Positions 8,266-18,400 of a DNA stretch of 64,000 bases are shown piece after piece. The translations under genes and the position numbers were made by a program. A model generated the notes under the pieces. It did not search any database, was not told where the DNA came from, and saw nothing but the letters and a program-made list of their open reading frames with translations. Every line of letters begins with the position of its first letter. The stretch's first letter is position 1. Source of the stretch: Burkholderia anthina (lineage in GTDB: Bacteria > Pseudomonadota > Gammaproteobacteria > Burkholderiales > Burkholderiaceae); the NCBI RefSeq assembly GCF_902498995.1, contig NZ_CABVLY010000004.1, positions 1 to 64,000 on the forward strand. Direction: 5' to 3'.

Positions 8266-9219
8266 ATGACATTCTTCAGGAAGCTGGCGGCCGGCGCGAT
8301 CGTCGCCGCGGCGACGATGAGCGCGTACGCGCAGCAAAAGCCGATCACGCTCGGGTTCTCGCAGGTCGGCGCGGAAAGCGCGTGGCGCACCGCGAACACC
8401 GTGTCGGTGAAGAGCGCCGCGAAGGACGCCGGCATCAACCTGAAATTCTCGGATGCGCAGCAAAAGCAGGAGAACCAGATTCGCGCGATCCGCTCGTTCA
8501 TCGCGCAGAAGGTCGACGTGATTGCGTTCTCGCCGGTCGTCGAATCGGGCTGGGAGCCGGTGCTAACCGAAGCGAAGGCCGCGCATATCCCGGTGATCCT
8601 GACCGATCGCGGCGTCGACGTGAAGGATCCGTCGCTGTACGTGACGATGATCGGCTCGGACTTCCTCGAGGAAGGGCGGCGCGCGGGCCACTGGATGGAA
8701 GAGCGCTACAAGAACGATCCGGGCCCGATCAACATCGTCGAGCTGCAGGGCACGGTCGGCTCGGCGCCGGCCAACGATCGCCGCGCGGGCCTGCTCGAGG
8801 TGATCAAGAGCAATCCCAAGTTCAAGGTGATCGCATCGCAAAGCGGCGACTTCACGCTCGCGGGCGGCAAGCAGGTGATGGAAGCGTTCGCGAAGACCTA
8901 CGGCAAGCAGATCAACGTCGTCTACGCGCACAACGACGACATGGCGCTCGGCGCGATCCAGGCGATGGAAGAGGCCGGCATCAAGCCCGGCAAGGACGTG
9001 AGCGTCGTGTCGTTCGACGCGACCAAGGGCGGCTTCCAGGCGATGGTCGCGGGCAAGATCAACGTCGACGTCGAATGCAGCCCGCTGCTCGGCCCGCAAC
9101 TGATGACGGCCGTGAAGGACGTGGTCGCCGGCAAGCCGTTGCCGAAACGCATCGTGACGAACGAGACCGTGTTCCCGATGAACGTCGCGGCGCAGGTGCT
9201 GCCGACCCGCAAGTACTGA
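8266..9219 (+). CDS. ytfQ: sugar ABC transporter substrate-binding protein, YtfQ type
   Basis: Periplasmic binding protein of 317 residues with a signal peptide (MTFFRKLAAGAIVAAATMSAYA, cleavage before QQK). It is a peripla_BP_4/RbsB-like fold. The segments ITLGFSQVGAESAWRTAN, VDVIAFSPVVESGWEPVL and VVYAHNDDMALGAIQAMEEA match the YtfQ galactofuranose-binding family. In E. coli YtfQ binds galactofuranose; the substrate may differ here. It heads a four-gene operon (ytfQ, ytfR, ytfT, yjfF) and is preceded by a palindromic operator. ATG at 8266 follows CGGAGACGGACC. Confidence 0.9.
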   Translation: MTFFRKLAAGAIVAAATMSAYAQQKPITLGFSQVGAESAWRTANTVSVKSAAKDAGINLKFSDAQQKQENQIRAIRSFIAQKVDVIAFSPVVESGWEPVLTEAKAAHIPVILTDRGVDVKDPSLYVTMIGSDFLEEGRRAGHWMEERYKNDPGPINIVELQGTVGSAPANDRRAGLLEVIKSNPKFKVIASQSGDFTLAGGKQVMEAFAKTYGKQINVVYAHNDDMALGAIQAMEEAGIKPGKDVSVVSFDATKGGFQAMVAGKINVDVECSPLLGPQLMTAVKDVVAGKPLPKRIVTNETVFPMNVAAQVLPTRKY

Positions 9220-9288
9220 GTCTCGCTGACCGCGGACGGCGGCGCGGCTGCCGCCGTCCGGCAACCGTTTCGCATCGAGGGCGCATCC

Positions 9289-10803
9289 ATGACGAATCCG
9301 CCGGTGGTCGAGATGATCGGCATCGACAAGGCGTTTCCGGGTGTCAGCGCGCTGCAGCGCGTGAGCTTCCGGCTGTTTCCGGGCGAGATCCACGCGCTGA
9401 TGGGCCAGAACGGCGCGGGCAAATCGACGCTGATCAACGTGCTCACCGGCGTGCATGCGCACGACGCGGGCGAGATTCGCGTCGGCGGCGCGCCGGTGCG
9501 TTTCGCCGCGCCGCGCGAGGCCGAGGCCGCCGGGATCCAGACGCTGTACCAGGAAGTGAACCTGTGCGCGAACCTGTCGGTCGCCGAGAACATCTTCGCG
9601 GGCCGGCAGCCGATGCGGCGCGGCGCGATCGACTGGAAGACGATCCACGCGCGTGCGCGCGACGCGCTCGCCGAACTGGACCTGTCGCTCGACGTCACGC
9701 GCTCGCTCGACGCGTATCCGATCGCGGTACAGCAGATGGTCGCGATCGCGCGGGCCGTGTCGGTCGACGCGCGCGTGCTGATTCTCGACGAGCCGACGTC
9801 GAGCCTCGACGACGGCGAGGTCGCGCGGCTCTTCGACGTGCTGCGCCGGCTGAAGGCGTCGGGCATCGCGATCCTGTTCGTCACGCACTTTCTCGAACAG
9901 ACCTATGCGGTGTCGGACCGGATCACCGTGATGCGCAACGGCGAGCGCGAAGGCGAATATCTGGCGCGCGACCTGCCGGTCGACCTGCTGGTCGCGAAGA
10001 TGACCGGGCGCGAACCGATGTCGGGCACGCTGCAGGCGGGTGCGGCGGCGGTATCGATTGACGCGGGCGCGGCCGCGCCGTTCCTGTCGATGCAGCAGGT
10101 CGGCCGGCGCGGCATGATGAGCCCGCTCGATCTCGACGTGCGGCCCGGCGAAATCGTCGGACTGGCCGGGTTGCTCGGCTCGGGGCGCACCGAAACCGCG
10201 CGGCTCGCGTTTGCCGCCGAGCGCACGGATACCGGCGCGATCGAGATCGACGGCGCGCGCAAGCGGCTCGCGTCGCCGCACGACGCGGTGCGCAACGGCA
10301 TCGCGTATTGTCCGGAGGATCGCAAGAAGGAGGGCATCGTCGCCGCGCTGTCGATCCGCGAGAACATCGTCCTCGCGCTGCAGGCGCGGCGCGGCTGGTG
10401 GCGCCTGATCGGCCGCGCGCGGCAGCGCGAGCTGGCCGACACGTATATCGCGCGGCTCGGCATCAAGGCGCGCGACGCGGAGCAGCCGATCGGGCTGCTG
10501 TCGGGCGGCAACCAGCAGAAGGTGCTGCTCGCGCGCTGGCTCGCGACGGAACCGAAGCTGCTGATCCTCGACGAGCCGACGCGCGGAATCGACGTCGCCG
10601 CGAAGTTCGACATCATGGAGCGCGTGCTCGCGCTGTGCGCGCAGGGCCTCGCGATCCTGTTCATCTCGTCGGAAATCAGCGAAGTCGTGCGCGTGAGCCA
10701 CCGGATCGCGGTGCTGCGCGACCGCCGCAAGGTCGCCGAACTGCGCGGCGGCGACGCGTCCGAGGAACAGGTCTATCAACTGATTGCGGGAGGCCGGTCA
10801 TGA
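9289..10803 (+). CDS. ytfR: sugar ABC transporter ATP-binding protein, YtfR type
   Basis: Protein of 504 residues with two fused ABC domains, as in CUT2 sugar importers. The N-terminal domain has an intact Walker A (GQNGAGKST, about 39-47) and a divergent signature (YPIAVQQMVAIARA), with Walker B LILDEPTSSLD. The C-terminal domain has a degenerate Walker A (GLLGSGRTE), a canonical signature (LSGGNQQKVLLARWLA) and LLILDEPTRGID. Asymmetric sites are normal for the family. It follows ytfQ after 69 bases, and its stop overlaps the ytfT start (ATGA), implying coupled translation. Confidence 0.92.
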   Translation: MTNPPVVEMIGIDKAFPGVSALQRVSFRLFPGEIHALMGQNGAGKSTLINVLTGVHAHDAGEIRVGGAPVRFAAPREAEAAGIQTLYQEVNLCANLSVAENIFAGRQPMRRGAIDWKTIHARARDALAELDLSLDVTRSLDAYPIAVQQMVAIARAVSVDARVLILDEPTSSLDDGEVARLFDVLRRLKASGIAILFVTHFLEQTYAVSDRITVMRNGEREGEYLARDLPVDLLVAKMTGREPMSGTLQAGAAAVSIDAGAAAPFLSMQQVGRRGMMSPLDLDVRPGEIVGLAGLLGSGRTETARLAFAAERTDTGAIEIDGARKRLASPHDAVRNGIAYCPEDRKKEGIVAALSIRENIVLALQARRGWWRLIGRARQRELADTYIARLGIKARDAEQPIGLLSGGNQQKVLLARWLATEPKLLILDEPTRGIDVAAKFDIMERVLALCAQGLAILFISSEISEVVRVSHRIAVLRDRRKVAELRGGDASEEQVYQLIAGGRS

Positions 10804-11840
10804 TGCGGCTTCGCATGTTGCTTCGTCATCCGCTCGTGTGGCCGGTGCTGACCCTGGTGCTGCTGTTCGCGCTCGACATCGCGTATCGGCCGGGCTTCCT
10901 GTCGATCACGCTGCTCGACGGCCACCTGTTCGGCGCGCCGATCGACATCCTGAACCGCGCGGCGCCGCTCGTGATCGTGTCGCTCGGGATGACGCTCGTG
11001 ATCGCGACGCGCGGGATCGACATCTCGGTCGGCGCCATCGTCGCGATCGCGGGCGCTGCGGCGGCGATCGTGCTCGACGGCGATCCGACGCGGCTCGGCG
11101 CGGCGCTGGCCGCCGCACTCGGCGTCGGGGTGCTCGCGGGCGCGTGGAATGGCGTGCTCGTCGCGTTCGTCGGGATGCAGCCGATCATCGCGACACTGAT
11201 CCTGATGGTCGCCGGACGCGGTGTCGCGCAACTGCTCACGGGCGGGCAGATCATTCCGATCGGCGCGCCCGGCTACCTCGCGCTCGGCGGCGGCTATCTC
11301 GCGGCCGTGCCGTGCTCGGTGTGGATCGCGATCGCGACGATCGCGGCGACCGCGCTGCTCGTGAACCGCACGGCGCTCGGCCTGTTCATCCGCGCGATCG
11401 GCGTGAATCCGGTCGCGACGCGGCTCGTGGGGCTGCGCGCGGGCGCCGTCGTGTTCGGCGTGTATCTGTGTTCAGGCGCGATGTCGGCGCTCGCGGGGAT
11501 CATCGCCAGCTCGAACGTGCGCAGCGCCGACGGCAACAACGCGGGGCTGCTGCTCGAGCTCGACGCGATCCTCGCGGTGACGCTCGGCGGCACGTCGCTG
11601 CTCGGCGGCCGTTTCAGCCTCGCCGGCTCCGTGCTCGGCGCGCTGATCATCCAGACGCTGACCTACACGACCTATTCGATCGGCGTGCCGCCGGAGGCGA
11701 CGCTCGTCGTGAAGGCCGTCGTCGTGATCGTCGTGACGCTGATCCAGTCGGATGCGGCGCGCGCACTCGCGGTTCGCCACGCGTCGCGGCTGCTGCCTTC
11801 CGCGCGCTCGCGCGCCACCACCGGAGCGACGCCGCGATGA
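10800..11840 (+). CDS. ytfT: sugar ABC transporter permease, YtfT type
   Basis: Inner-membrane permease of 346 residues with eight to ten hydrophobic segments and the CUT2 signature VSLGMTLVIATRGIDISVGAI near residues 60-80, plus TLGGTSLLGGRFSLAGSVLGAL. It starts at an ATG whose last bases form the ytfR stop (ATGA at 10800) and ends in the same overlap with yjfF. It pairs with YjfF to form the transmembrane channel of the importer. Confidence 0.92.
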   Translation: MMRLRMLLRHPLVWPVLTLVLLFALDIAYRPGFLSITLLDGHLFGAPIDILNRAAPLVIVSLGMTLVIATRGIDISVGAIVAIAGAAAAIVLDGDPTRLGAALAAALGVGVLAGAWNGVLVAFVGMQPIIATLILMVAGRGVAQLLTGGQIIPIGAPGYLALGGGYLAAVPCSVWIAIATIAATALLVNRTALGLFIRAIGVNPVATRLVGLRAGAVVFGVYLCSGAMSALAGIIASSNVRSADGNNAGLLLELDAILAVTLGGTSLLGGRFSLAGSVLGALIIQTLTYTTYSIGVPPEATLVVKAVVVIVVTLIQSDAARALAVRHASRLLPSARSRATTGATPR

Positions 11841-12973
11841 ACCGATTCCTCGCACGGCTCGCCGACCCGCGCACGCTGCCGATCGTCGTCACGATCGTGC
11901 TGTTCATCGCGCTGTTCGGCTTCGGATCCGTGATGTACACGGGTTTCTTCTCGATGCAGGTGCTCACCGGGCTGCTGGTCGACAACGCATTCCTGCTGAT
12001 CGTCGCGATCGGGATGACCTTCGTGATCGTGTCGGGCGGCATCGACCTGTCGGTCGGCTCGGTCGTTGCGTTGACAACGATCTTCTGCGCGGTCGGTGCC
12101 GAACGGCTGCACTGGCCCGTGTGGGCGATCGTGCCGCTCGTGCTCGCGTTCGGTGCGCTGTACGGCGCCGCGATGGGCGCGCTGATTCACTATTTCCGGC
12201 TGCAGCCGTTCATCGTCACGCTGGCCGGGATGTTTCTCGCGCGCGGCGCGTGCTTCCTGATCACGACGCAGTCGATCACGATCGACGCGCCGACGTTTCA
12301 TGCGCTCGCGGCCGTCAGCGTGCCGGTCGGCGGCGGGATGCTGAGCGCCGGCGCGCTGATCGCGCTCGCGACGCTCGCCGCCGCGCTCTACGTCGCGCAT
12401 TTCACGCGCTTCGGCCGCAACGTGTATGCGATCGGCGGCAACGAACGCTCGGCGCTGCTGATGGGGCTGCCGGTCGCGCGCACGAAGGTCGGCGTGTATG
12501 CGCTGAGCGGCTTCTGTTCGGCGCTCGGCGGCGTGGTGTTCACGCTGTACGTGCTGTCCGGCTACGGGTTGCAGGCGCAGGGGATGGAGCTCGACGCGAT
12601 CGCCGCGACCGTGATCGGCGGCACGCTGCTCACGGGCGGCGTGGGGTACGTGATCGGGTCGGTGTTCGGGGTCGGCATCCTCGGCACGATCCAGGTGCTG
12701 ATCACGTTCGACGGCACGCTGAGTTCGTGGTGGACGCGGATCGTGATCGGCGCGCTGCTGTGCGTGTTCTGCCTGCTGCAAAGGATCATCGAGCGGCATG
12801 CGGCGCGGCGGCGCACGGGCGGCACGGGGTTCGATCCGAAACGGCGGACGCAAGAGGCCGGGCCGGCCGGGACGGCCGCGCCGGGAGACGATGCGGCGCT
12901 GGGGTCGACGATGCGCAGGCGGTTGCGTCCCCGGCGTCCGGCACGTCGAGACGCGCCCGCATCGCCTGCATGA
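11837..12973 (+). CDS. yjfF: sugar ABC transporter permease, YjfF type
   Basis: Second permease of the importer, 378 residues. It has the same family signature (AIGMTFVIVSGGIDLSVGSVV) and a typical C-terminal GGTLLTGGVGYVIGSVFGVG. The ATG at 11837 overlaps the ytfT stop. The last about 50 residues (RRRTGGTGFDPKRRTQEAG onward) are hydrophilic and longer than the E. coli protein (about 330), a cytoplasmic tail that may be extended by loss of the original stop codon. It ends the operon; no strong terminator is visible. Confidence 0.9.
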   Translation: MNRFLARLADPRTLPIVVTIVLFIALFGFGSVMYTGFFSMQVLTGLLVDNAFLLIVAIGMTFVIVSGGIDLSVGSVVALTTIFCAVGAERLHWPVWAIVPLVLAFGALYGAAMGALIHYFRLQPFIVTLAGMFLARGACFLITTQSITIDAPTFHALAAVSVPVGGGMLSAGALIALATLAAALYVAHFTRFGRNVYAIGGNERSALLMGLPVARTKVGVYALSGFCSALGGVVFTLYVLSGYGLQAQGMELDAIAATVIGGTLLTGGVGYVIGSVFGVGILGTIQVLITFDGTLSSWWTRIVIGALLCVFCLLQRIIERHAARRRTGGTGFDPKRRTQEAGPAGTAAPGDDAALGSTMRRRLRPRRPARRDAPASPA

Positions 12974-13012
12974 ACGCGGCAGGGCGCGACATCGTGCGTT
13001 TGCCGGCTGGGG

Positions 13013-13147
13013 TCATTCGTCGATATCGGCGAGACGCCCTTCGCCGGCAAGCACGGCCCGCCCGCCTTGCATCGTGCCGACGATCCGCCGCGCGATGAAC
13101 CGGTCGCGCGGCACCTGCCGCAGCCGGGTGCCGTCGCTCGATGGTGT
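13013..13147 (-). pseudogene. C-terminal remnant of an unidentified enzyme
   Basis: The minus strand between about 13147 and the stop at 13013 encodes SSDGTRLRQVPRDRFIARRI followed by VGTMQGGRAVLAGEGRLADIDE-stop. It reads like the last 45 residues of a metabolic enzyme (the RxV-x-G-G/GEG tail is reminiscent of amidohydrolases), but no start or upstream domain exists. The alternative is coincidence. It lies immediately after yjfF on the opposite strand. Confidence 0.3.
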
Positions 13148-13241
13148 GTGGTGTGCGGTGCCGCCGCATGGATGACGACGCCGCACGGCGACTTGCGTCC
13201 GGCACGCGGGCCCGTGTTCGTCCGGCGCAGCGAAGCGATGC

Positions 13242-13427
13242 TCAGTGCCTGATCATGCAGACGGCCACGATTTCGTATCCGGGGTCGGCATACGTGCAAG
13301 CCGCTTTTTCCGCTTCGTCATACGAACCGAAGGAGGCGGCATCTTCAACTGCCGGTGCCATGCCGATATCGCCGTCCTCGGCGGTGCAGAGGAATTGCTC
13401 GCCGGTTTTCACGACGTAGATGGACAT
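13242..13427 (-). CDS. small hypothetical protein
   Basis: Protein of 61 residues (MSIYVVKTGEQFLCTAEDGD, then MAPAVEDAASFGSYDEAEKA and a CTYADPGYEIVAV end), acidic and soluble-looking. A strong Shine-Dalgarno, GGAGGG, lies seven bases before ATG 13427; a tandem ATG at 13430 has poorer spacing. No domain is recognised. The good ribosome-binding site and coding-like composition argue that it is real. Confidence 0.65.
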   Translation of the reverse strand: MSIYVVKTGEQFLCTAEDGDIGMAPAVEDAASFGSYDEAEKAACTYADPGYEIVAVCMIRH

Positions 13428-13711
13428 CATGATTCCCTCCATCGTTTGCAAGGGGGAATTCCAGTCTAGCAGGCAAAAAGGCGGGCGGCGGTTTGCCGGG
13501 TCGTTTCGGCGAGATACCGTCGGAGGCTTGGCCGCGCGTCGTTCCGATGCTCGTCGGAAGTCTTCACGCACGATCCGGCCGCGGGTACGCCTCGCGCCGC
13601 CAACCGGGATCGGCTTTCCGATCGGGCCTTTCGCAAAGGGCTGGTGTCGCGACCGTCGTCCGGTGTGGCGCGACGAGCGCGCCGGCGCGGAAAGCCGTGC
13701 ACAATACCCGC

Positions 13712-13927
13712 ATGCGAGCCCCAGACCTTGAATGCCTTGTCACCGTCACCATGCCCTTCGGGAAATACAAGGGTCGACTCATCGCCGACCTGCCCGGACC
13801 TTACCTCAACTGGCTCGCCCGCGAAGGGTTCCCGCGCGGCGAACTCGGCCGGCAGCTCGCGCTGATGCACGAGATCGACCATAACGGCCTGAGGGACTTG
13901 CTGGAGCCGCTGCGCGAACGCCGATAG
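13712..13927 (+). CDS. DUF3820 family protein
   Basis: Protein of 71 residues containing the DUF3820 core MPFGKYKGRLIADLPGPYLNW followed by LAREGFPRGELG and LMHEIDHNGL. The family has been labelled a putative quorum-sensing-regulated virulence factor in Pseudomonas and is structurally related to small nuclease-like domains; no activity is proven here. The start at 13712 gives the family length; a longer reading from 13493 has no similarity. Monocistronic. Confidence 0.82.
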   Translation: MRAPDLECLVTVTMPFGKYKGRLIADLPGPYLNWLAREGFPRGELGRQLALMHEIDHNGLRDLLEPLRERR

Positions 13928-14138
13928 CGCCAGGCCGCCGCCCGTGACGCAGCGCGCCCCGCTTCAAGCGCGCCTGTCGCGCGTGGCGGCCGACCCCCGA
14001 GGCGGGCTCGAACCTTCGACGCAATCCATGCGCATCGCGGCGCTCGGCGCGTACGCGTGCGGGTGCCGCATGGCCGATGCTCGCCTAAAATGGAAAAGGC
14101 CCTGTTGCGGATGAGCCGATGGCAAAAGAGGGGGCAAC

Positions 14139-14648
14139 ATGAGACGACTTTATTTCCTCGTACCCGATACGCAGATGGCGAAGGCGATCGTCGACGACCT
14201 GCTGCGTGCACGTATCATCTGGCGCCATATCCACGTTCTCGCCGATCACAGCGTCACGCTCGATCAGTTGCCCGAAGCGTCTTTGCTGCAAAGCAGCGAC
14301 GTCGTCCATGCGCTCGAGCGCGGTGTCGCACTCGGCGGCGCGACCGGTGCGCTGATCGGCCTCGTCGCGCTGGTATTTCCCCCCGCGGAGCTCGTGATCG
14401 CGGGCGGCGCCGTCGTCGCATTGACGATGGCGGGTGCGGGCTTCGGAGCCTGGACGGCCGCGATGATCGGCATTGCCGAGCCGAATGGACGACTTACGCG
14501 ATTTCGTGACGCCATCCGGGACGGCCAGATCCTGATCATGGCCGACGTGCCGGCGCTGCGAGAGCAGGAAATCGAGGAGATGGTCGGCCAGCATTTTCCC
14601 CGGGCGGATCTGGAGGGCGGCGAGCCCACGACACCGATCTTCCCTTGA
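14139..14648 (+). CDS. DUF1269-like membrane protein
   Basis: Protein of 169 residues. An N-terminal alpha/beta part (RRLYFLVPDTQMAKAIVDDL) is followed by a glycine-rich double membrane segment (about 65-115: GVALGGATGALIGLVALVF, GGAVVALTMAGAGFGAWTAA) and a soluble C-terminus (RFRDAIRDGQILIMADVP, EIEEMVGQHFP). This is the DUF1269/GlsB-like general-stress pattern. GAGGGGGC precedes the ATG. Function unknown; probably an inner-membrane protein that responds to stress. Confidence 0.7.
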   Translation: MRRLYFLVPDTQMAKAIVDDLLRARIIWRHIHVLADHSVTLDQLPEASLLQSSDVVHALERGVALGGATGALIGLVALVFPPAELVIAGGAVVALTMAGAGFGAWTAAMIGIAEPNGRLTRFRDAIRDGQILIMADVPALREQEIEEMVGQHFPRADLEGGEPTTPIFP

Positions 14649-14822
14649 TTCGCGAAAGCCGCGCTGCGCGAACATCTGCGCGCATCGGCGCGACTTGCCG
14701 AACGTCAATGCGATCCGACGGATCGAGCCCATGCGATGTGAGCGTCCGTCGGCCTGCGCGTCGCCATGATCGGGGTGATGCGCAGGCCGATCCACCCGCG
14801 ACCCTCCAAGGCCAACAGGGAA

Positions 14823-15247
14823 ATCGAGTGGATCGAGGATTGCCTCGCGCTCGCCCAATATCAAGGCTTTTCCCGCGCGGCTGAATGTCGCGACGTCACG
14901 CACTGCGGGACTGCTGCAAGTATCCGGTTGCATTGCCCCATTCGTCGCTGGCGATCCGGACGCTGCTGGACGAAGCGCCGTACCGACGGCAGCTCGAGCC
15001 GGAGATCGCGGTGGAGTCGGGGTCGCTCGAATTCCTGCGCGGCTTCATCGTGCGGGAGGACGCGGTCACGTTCCTGCCGCTGAGCGCGGTGCCGCGGGTG
15101 GACGACCGAATCTGCGCGAGGCCGGTCAGCGTGCAGGGCCTCGACGCTCTCCGGGTGGTGCCCGGGCAACTGCGCGGCCGGTCGCCTTCGATTGCGGCCG
15201 GGACGGTCGCGGATCAGCCGAGCAGCCGCTTGCCCGACCTCCCGTGA
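14823..15247 (+). pseudogene. LysR-family regulator remnant with internal deletion
   Basis: At 14823 the plus strand reads IEWIEDCLALAQYQGFSRAA, the exact start of a LysR helix-turn-helix, but in frame with ATC where ATG would be expected. After about 25 residues the similarity stops. In another frame, from about 14930, the C-terminal effector-domain end appears: LPHSSLAIRTLLDE, LEPEIAVESGSLEFLRGFIV and REDAVTFLPLSAVPRVDD. About 190 residues of a normal 300-residue LysR protein are missing between the two parts. It is a decayed gene with no functional product expected. Confidence 0.75.
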
Positions 15248-15285
15248 GCGCGTGTCCACGGGGCCGCCGGGGCCTTCATGGAAAA

Positions 15286-15301
15286 CTGTATGAATATACA
15301 G
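15286..15301 (+). promoter_or_regulatory. LexA (SOS) box of the UvrA-paralogue gene
   Basis: CTGTATGAATATACAG fits the LexA consensus CTGT-N8-ACAG perfectly, and the flanks are A/T-rich (AAAA on the left, TATA on the right). A TATAGT -10 element starts at 15302 directly after the box, and a weak -35 (TGGAAA) ends at 15284 with 17-base spacing, so the box fills the spacer of the promoter. LexA binding would shut the promoter, and DNA damage would induce the uvrA-like gene about 130 bases downstream. Confidence 0.85.
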
Positions 15302-15429
15302 TATAGTATCCGTCGAACTCCGAGCCGCACCGGCATGACCCGTGCGGCACGTGCGCCGCGCCTGCGGGCATCCACCGCGGCATTCCGGCACCGTGAACTC
15401 TGGCTAACTCATTCAGACGGGCAGGCAAA

Positions 15430-18400
15430 TTGTCATCCAGCAATCTGATCCGCATTCGCGGAGCACGTCAGCACAACCTCAAGAACCTCGATCTCGACCT
15501 GCGCACCGGCGAAATGACGGTCGTTACCGGCCCGTCGGGCTCCGGCAAGTCGAGCCTCGTGTTCGACACGCTGTACGCGGAAGGGCAGCGGCGCTACGTC
15601 GAGACGTTCAGCGCGTATGCGCGGCAGTTCCTCGACCGGATGGACCGCCCGCAGGTCGAGCGCGTCGACGGCGTGCCGCCGGCGATCGCGATCGACCAGA
15701 CCAACCCGGTCCGCAGTTCGCGCTCGACGGTCGGCACGATGACCGAGCTCAACGACCACCTGAAGCTGCTGTACGCGCGCGCGGCCGAGCTGTTCGACCG
15801 CAAGACCGCGCGGCAGGTGCGGCACGACACGCCCGAGACGATCTACGCGGAACTCGTCGAGCGCACGCGCGCCGACGATCCGCGCGTCGTCGTCACGTTC
15901 CCGGTCGAGCTGCCGGACAGCGCGTCCGAGGACGAAGTCGCGCAGTGGCTGTCCGCGAGCGGCTACACGCGCGTGCAGGCGCAGCGCGAAGTGGCGTCGC
16001 CCACGGGCCCGCGCAAGGTGCTCGACGTGGTGGCCGACCGCTTCCGCGTGCAGCCGGCCGACAAGGTGCGCGTGGTCGAGGCGATCGAGGCGTCGCTGAA
16101 GCGCGGCGGCGGCCGCGTGAACGTCTACGTGCTCGCGCCCGAAGCGGAAAACGCGCTCGCCGAGCCGCAGATCTGGCGTTTCTCCACCGGGCTGCACGAT
16201 CCCGACAGCGACCTGCGCTACGCGGAGCCGCAGGCGGCGCTGTTCTCGTTCAACTCGGCATACGGCGCGTGCGAAACCTGCCGCGGCTTCGGCCGCGTGA
16301 TCGGCGTCGATCTCGGCCTCGTGATCCCGGACGCGCGCAAGACGCTGCGCGGCGGCGCGATCAAGCCGATGCAGACGCCCGCGTGGAAGGAATGCCAGGA
16401 CGACCTGATGCGCTACGCGGCGAAAGCCGGCATTCCGCGCGACACGCCGTGGTTCGATCTGACGGACGCCGAGCGCGACTGGGTGGTCAACGGCTCGCCG
16501 GACTGGAACGGCAAGTGGCAGAGCCAGTGGTACGGCGTGAAGCGCTTCTTCGGCTATCTCGAATCGAAAGCGTACAAGATGCATATCCGCGTGCTGCTGT
16601 CGAAGTACCGCAGCTACACGCCGTGCGACGTCTGCGGCGGCGCGCGCCTGAAGACCGAATCGCTGCAGTGGCGGCTCGGCTCGAAGGCGAACGCCGACGC
16701 GGTGCTCGCGCCCGCCAATCGCTTCATGCCGCGCGGCGTCGACTGGACGCGCGCGCAGCTCGAAGCGCTGCCGGGCCTGACGGTGCACGACCTGATGCTG
16801 CTGCCGATCGAGCGCATTCGACGTTTCTTCGACGAAGTGAGCCTGCCGAGCGCGCTGCTCGACGATGCGCTGAAGCTGCTGCTGGCCGAAGTGCGCACAC
16901 GCCTGAAGTATCTATGCGACGTGGGGCTCGGCTATCTGACGCTCGACCGCCAGAGCCGTACGCTGTCGGGCGGCGAGGTGCAGCGGATCAACCTGACCAC
17001 GGCGCTCGGCACGTCGCTCACCAAAACGCTGTTCGTGCTCGACGAGCCGAGCATCGGGCTGCATCCGCGCGACCTCACGCGGATCGTCGAGGCGATGCAG
17101 CGGCTGCGCGACGCGGGCAACACGCTGGTCGTCGTCGAACACGATCCGTCGGTGATGCTCGCGGCCGACCGGCTGATCGACATGGGGCCCGGCCCCGGCG
17201 AGCGCGGCGGCACGATCGTCTACGACGGCACGCCGGGCGACATCCGTTCCGCGCACACGCTGACGGGCGAGTATCTCGGCGGCCGCAAGCACGTCGCGCA
17301 TGCGTCGAACTGGGCACGCCGCCCGGTCGATGCGAACACGCCGTGCATCGTGCTGGCAGGCGCGACCGAGCACAACCTGCGCGACGTGACGGTCGAGATT
17401 CCTTTGCAGCGGCTCGTGTGCGTGACGGGCGTGTCCGGTTCCGGCAAGTCGACGCTGCTGCAGGACGTGCTGTATCCGGCGATGGCGCGCCATCACGGCA
17501 AGGCGACCGAGTCGCCGGGCGCGTTCCGCAACCTTACCGGCGCCGATCAGGTCGGCGACGTCGTGTTCGTCGATCAATCGCCGATCGGCAAGACCACGCG
17601 CTCGAACCCGGCCAGCTATGTCGGCGCGTTCGACGAAATCCGCAAGCTGTTCGCGAAGGCGCCGCTCGCGCTGCAGCGCGGCTACGGCCCCGGCACGTTC
17701 AGCTTCAACTCGGGCGACGGCCGCTGCCCGACCTGTGGCGGCTCGGGCTTCGAGCACATCGAGATGCAGTTCCTGAGCGACGTCTATCTGCGCTGCCCCG
17801 ATTGCGACGGCAGCCGTTACCGCGCCGAGATTCTGGAAGTGCGCATCGAGCGCGGCGACCGCGCACTGAGCATCGCCGACGTGCTCGACCTGACCGTCAG
17901 CGAAGCGGCCGCGTTCTTCGCGGCCGACGCCGAAGTGCTGCGCGTGCTGCAGCCGATCGTCGACGTCGGACTCGAATACGTGAAACTGGGCCAGCCGGTG
18001 CCGACGCTGTCGGGCGGCGAGGCGCAGCGGCTGAAGCTGGCCGGCTTCCTCGCCGAATCGGCGGCGGCGGCCGGCGGGCGCCGGGTCGCCAGCGAAGAAG
18101 CGCGCATCGCGCGCGCGAAGCTGTTCATGTTCGACGAGCCGACCACCGGCTTGCACTTCGACGACATCGCGAAGCTGATGCAGGCGTTCGGCAAGCTGCT
18201 CGCGGCCGGCCATTCGCTGATCGTGATCGAACACAACCTCGACGTGATCCGCGCGGCCGACTGGCTGATCGATCTCGGCCCGGAAGGCGGCGACGGCGGT
18301 GGCCTCGTGCTGTGCGCCGGCACGCCCGACGACGTGAAGGCGTGCGCCGAATCGCATACCGGCGTGGCGCTGCTGCAGTACGACCGCGCGATGGACGCCG

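Noticed and set aside
8563-10779. Minus-strand 738-codon open frame opposite ytfQ-ytfR
   Set aside because: Same shadow effect of high G+C coding sequence; low-complexity RDRHA composition, while the plus strand has clear transporter motifs.
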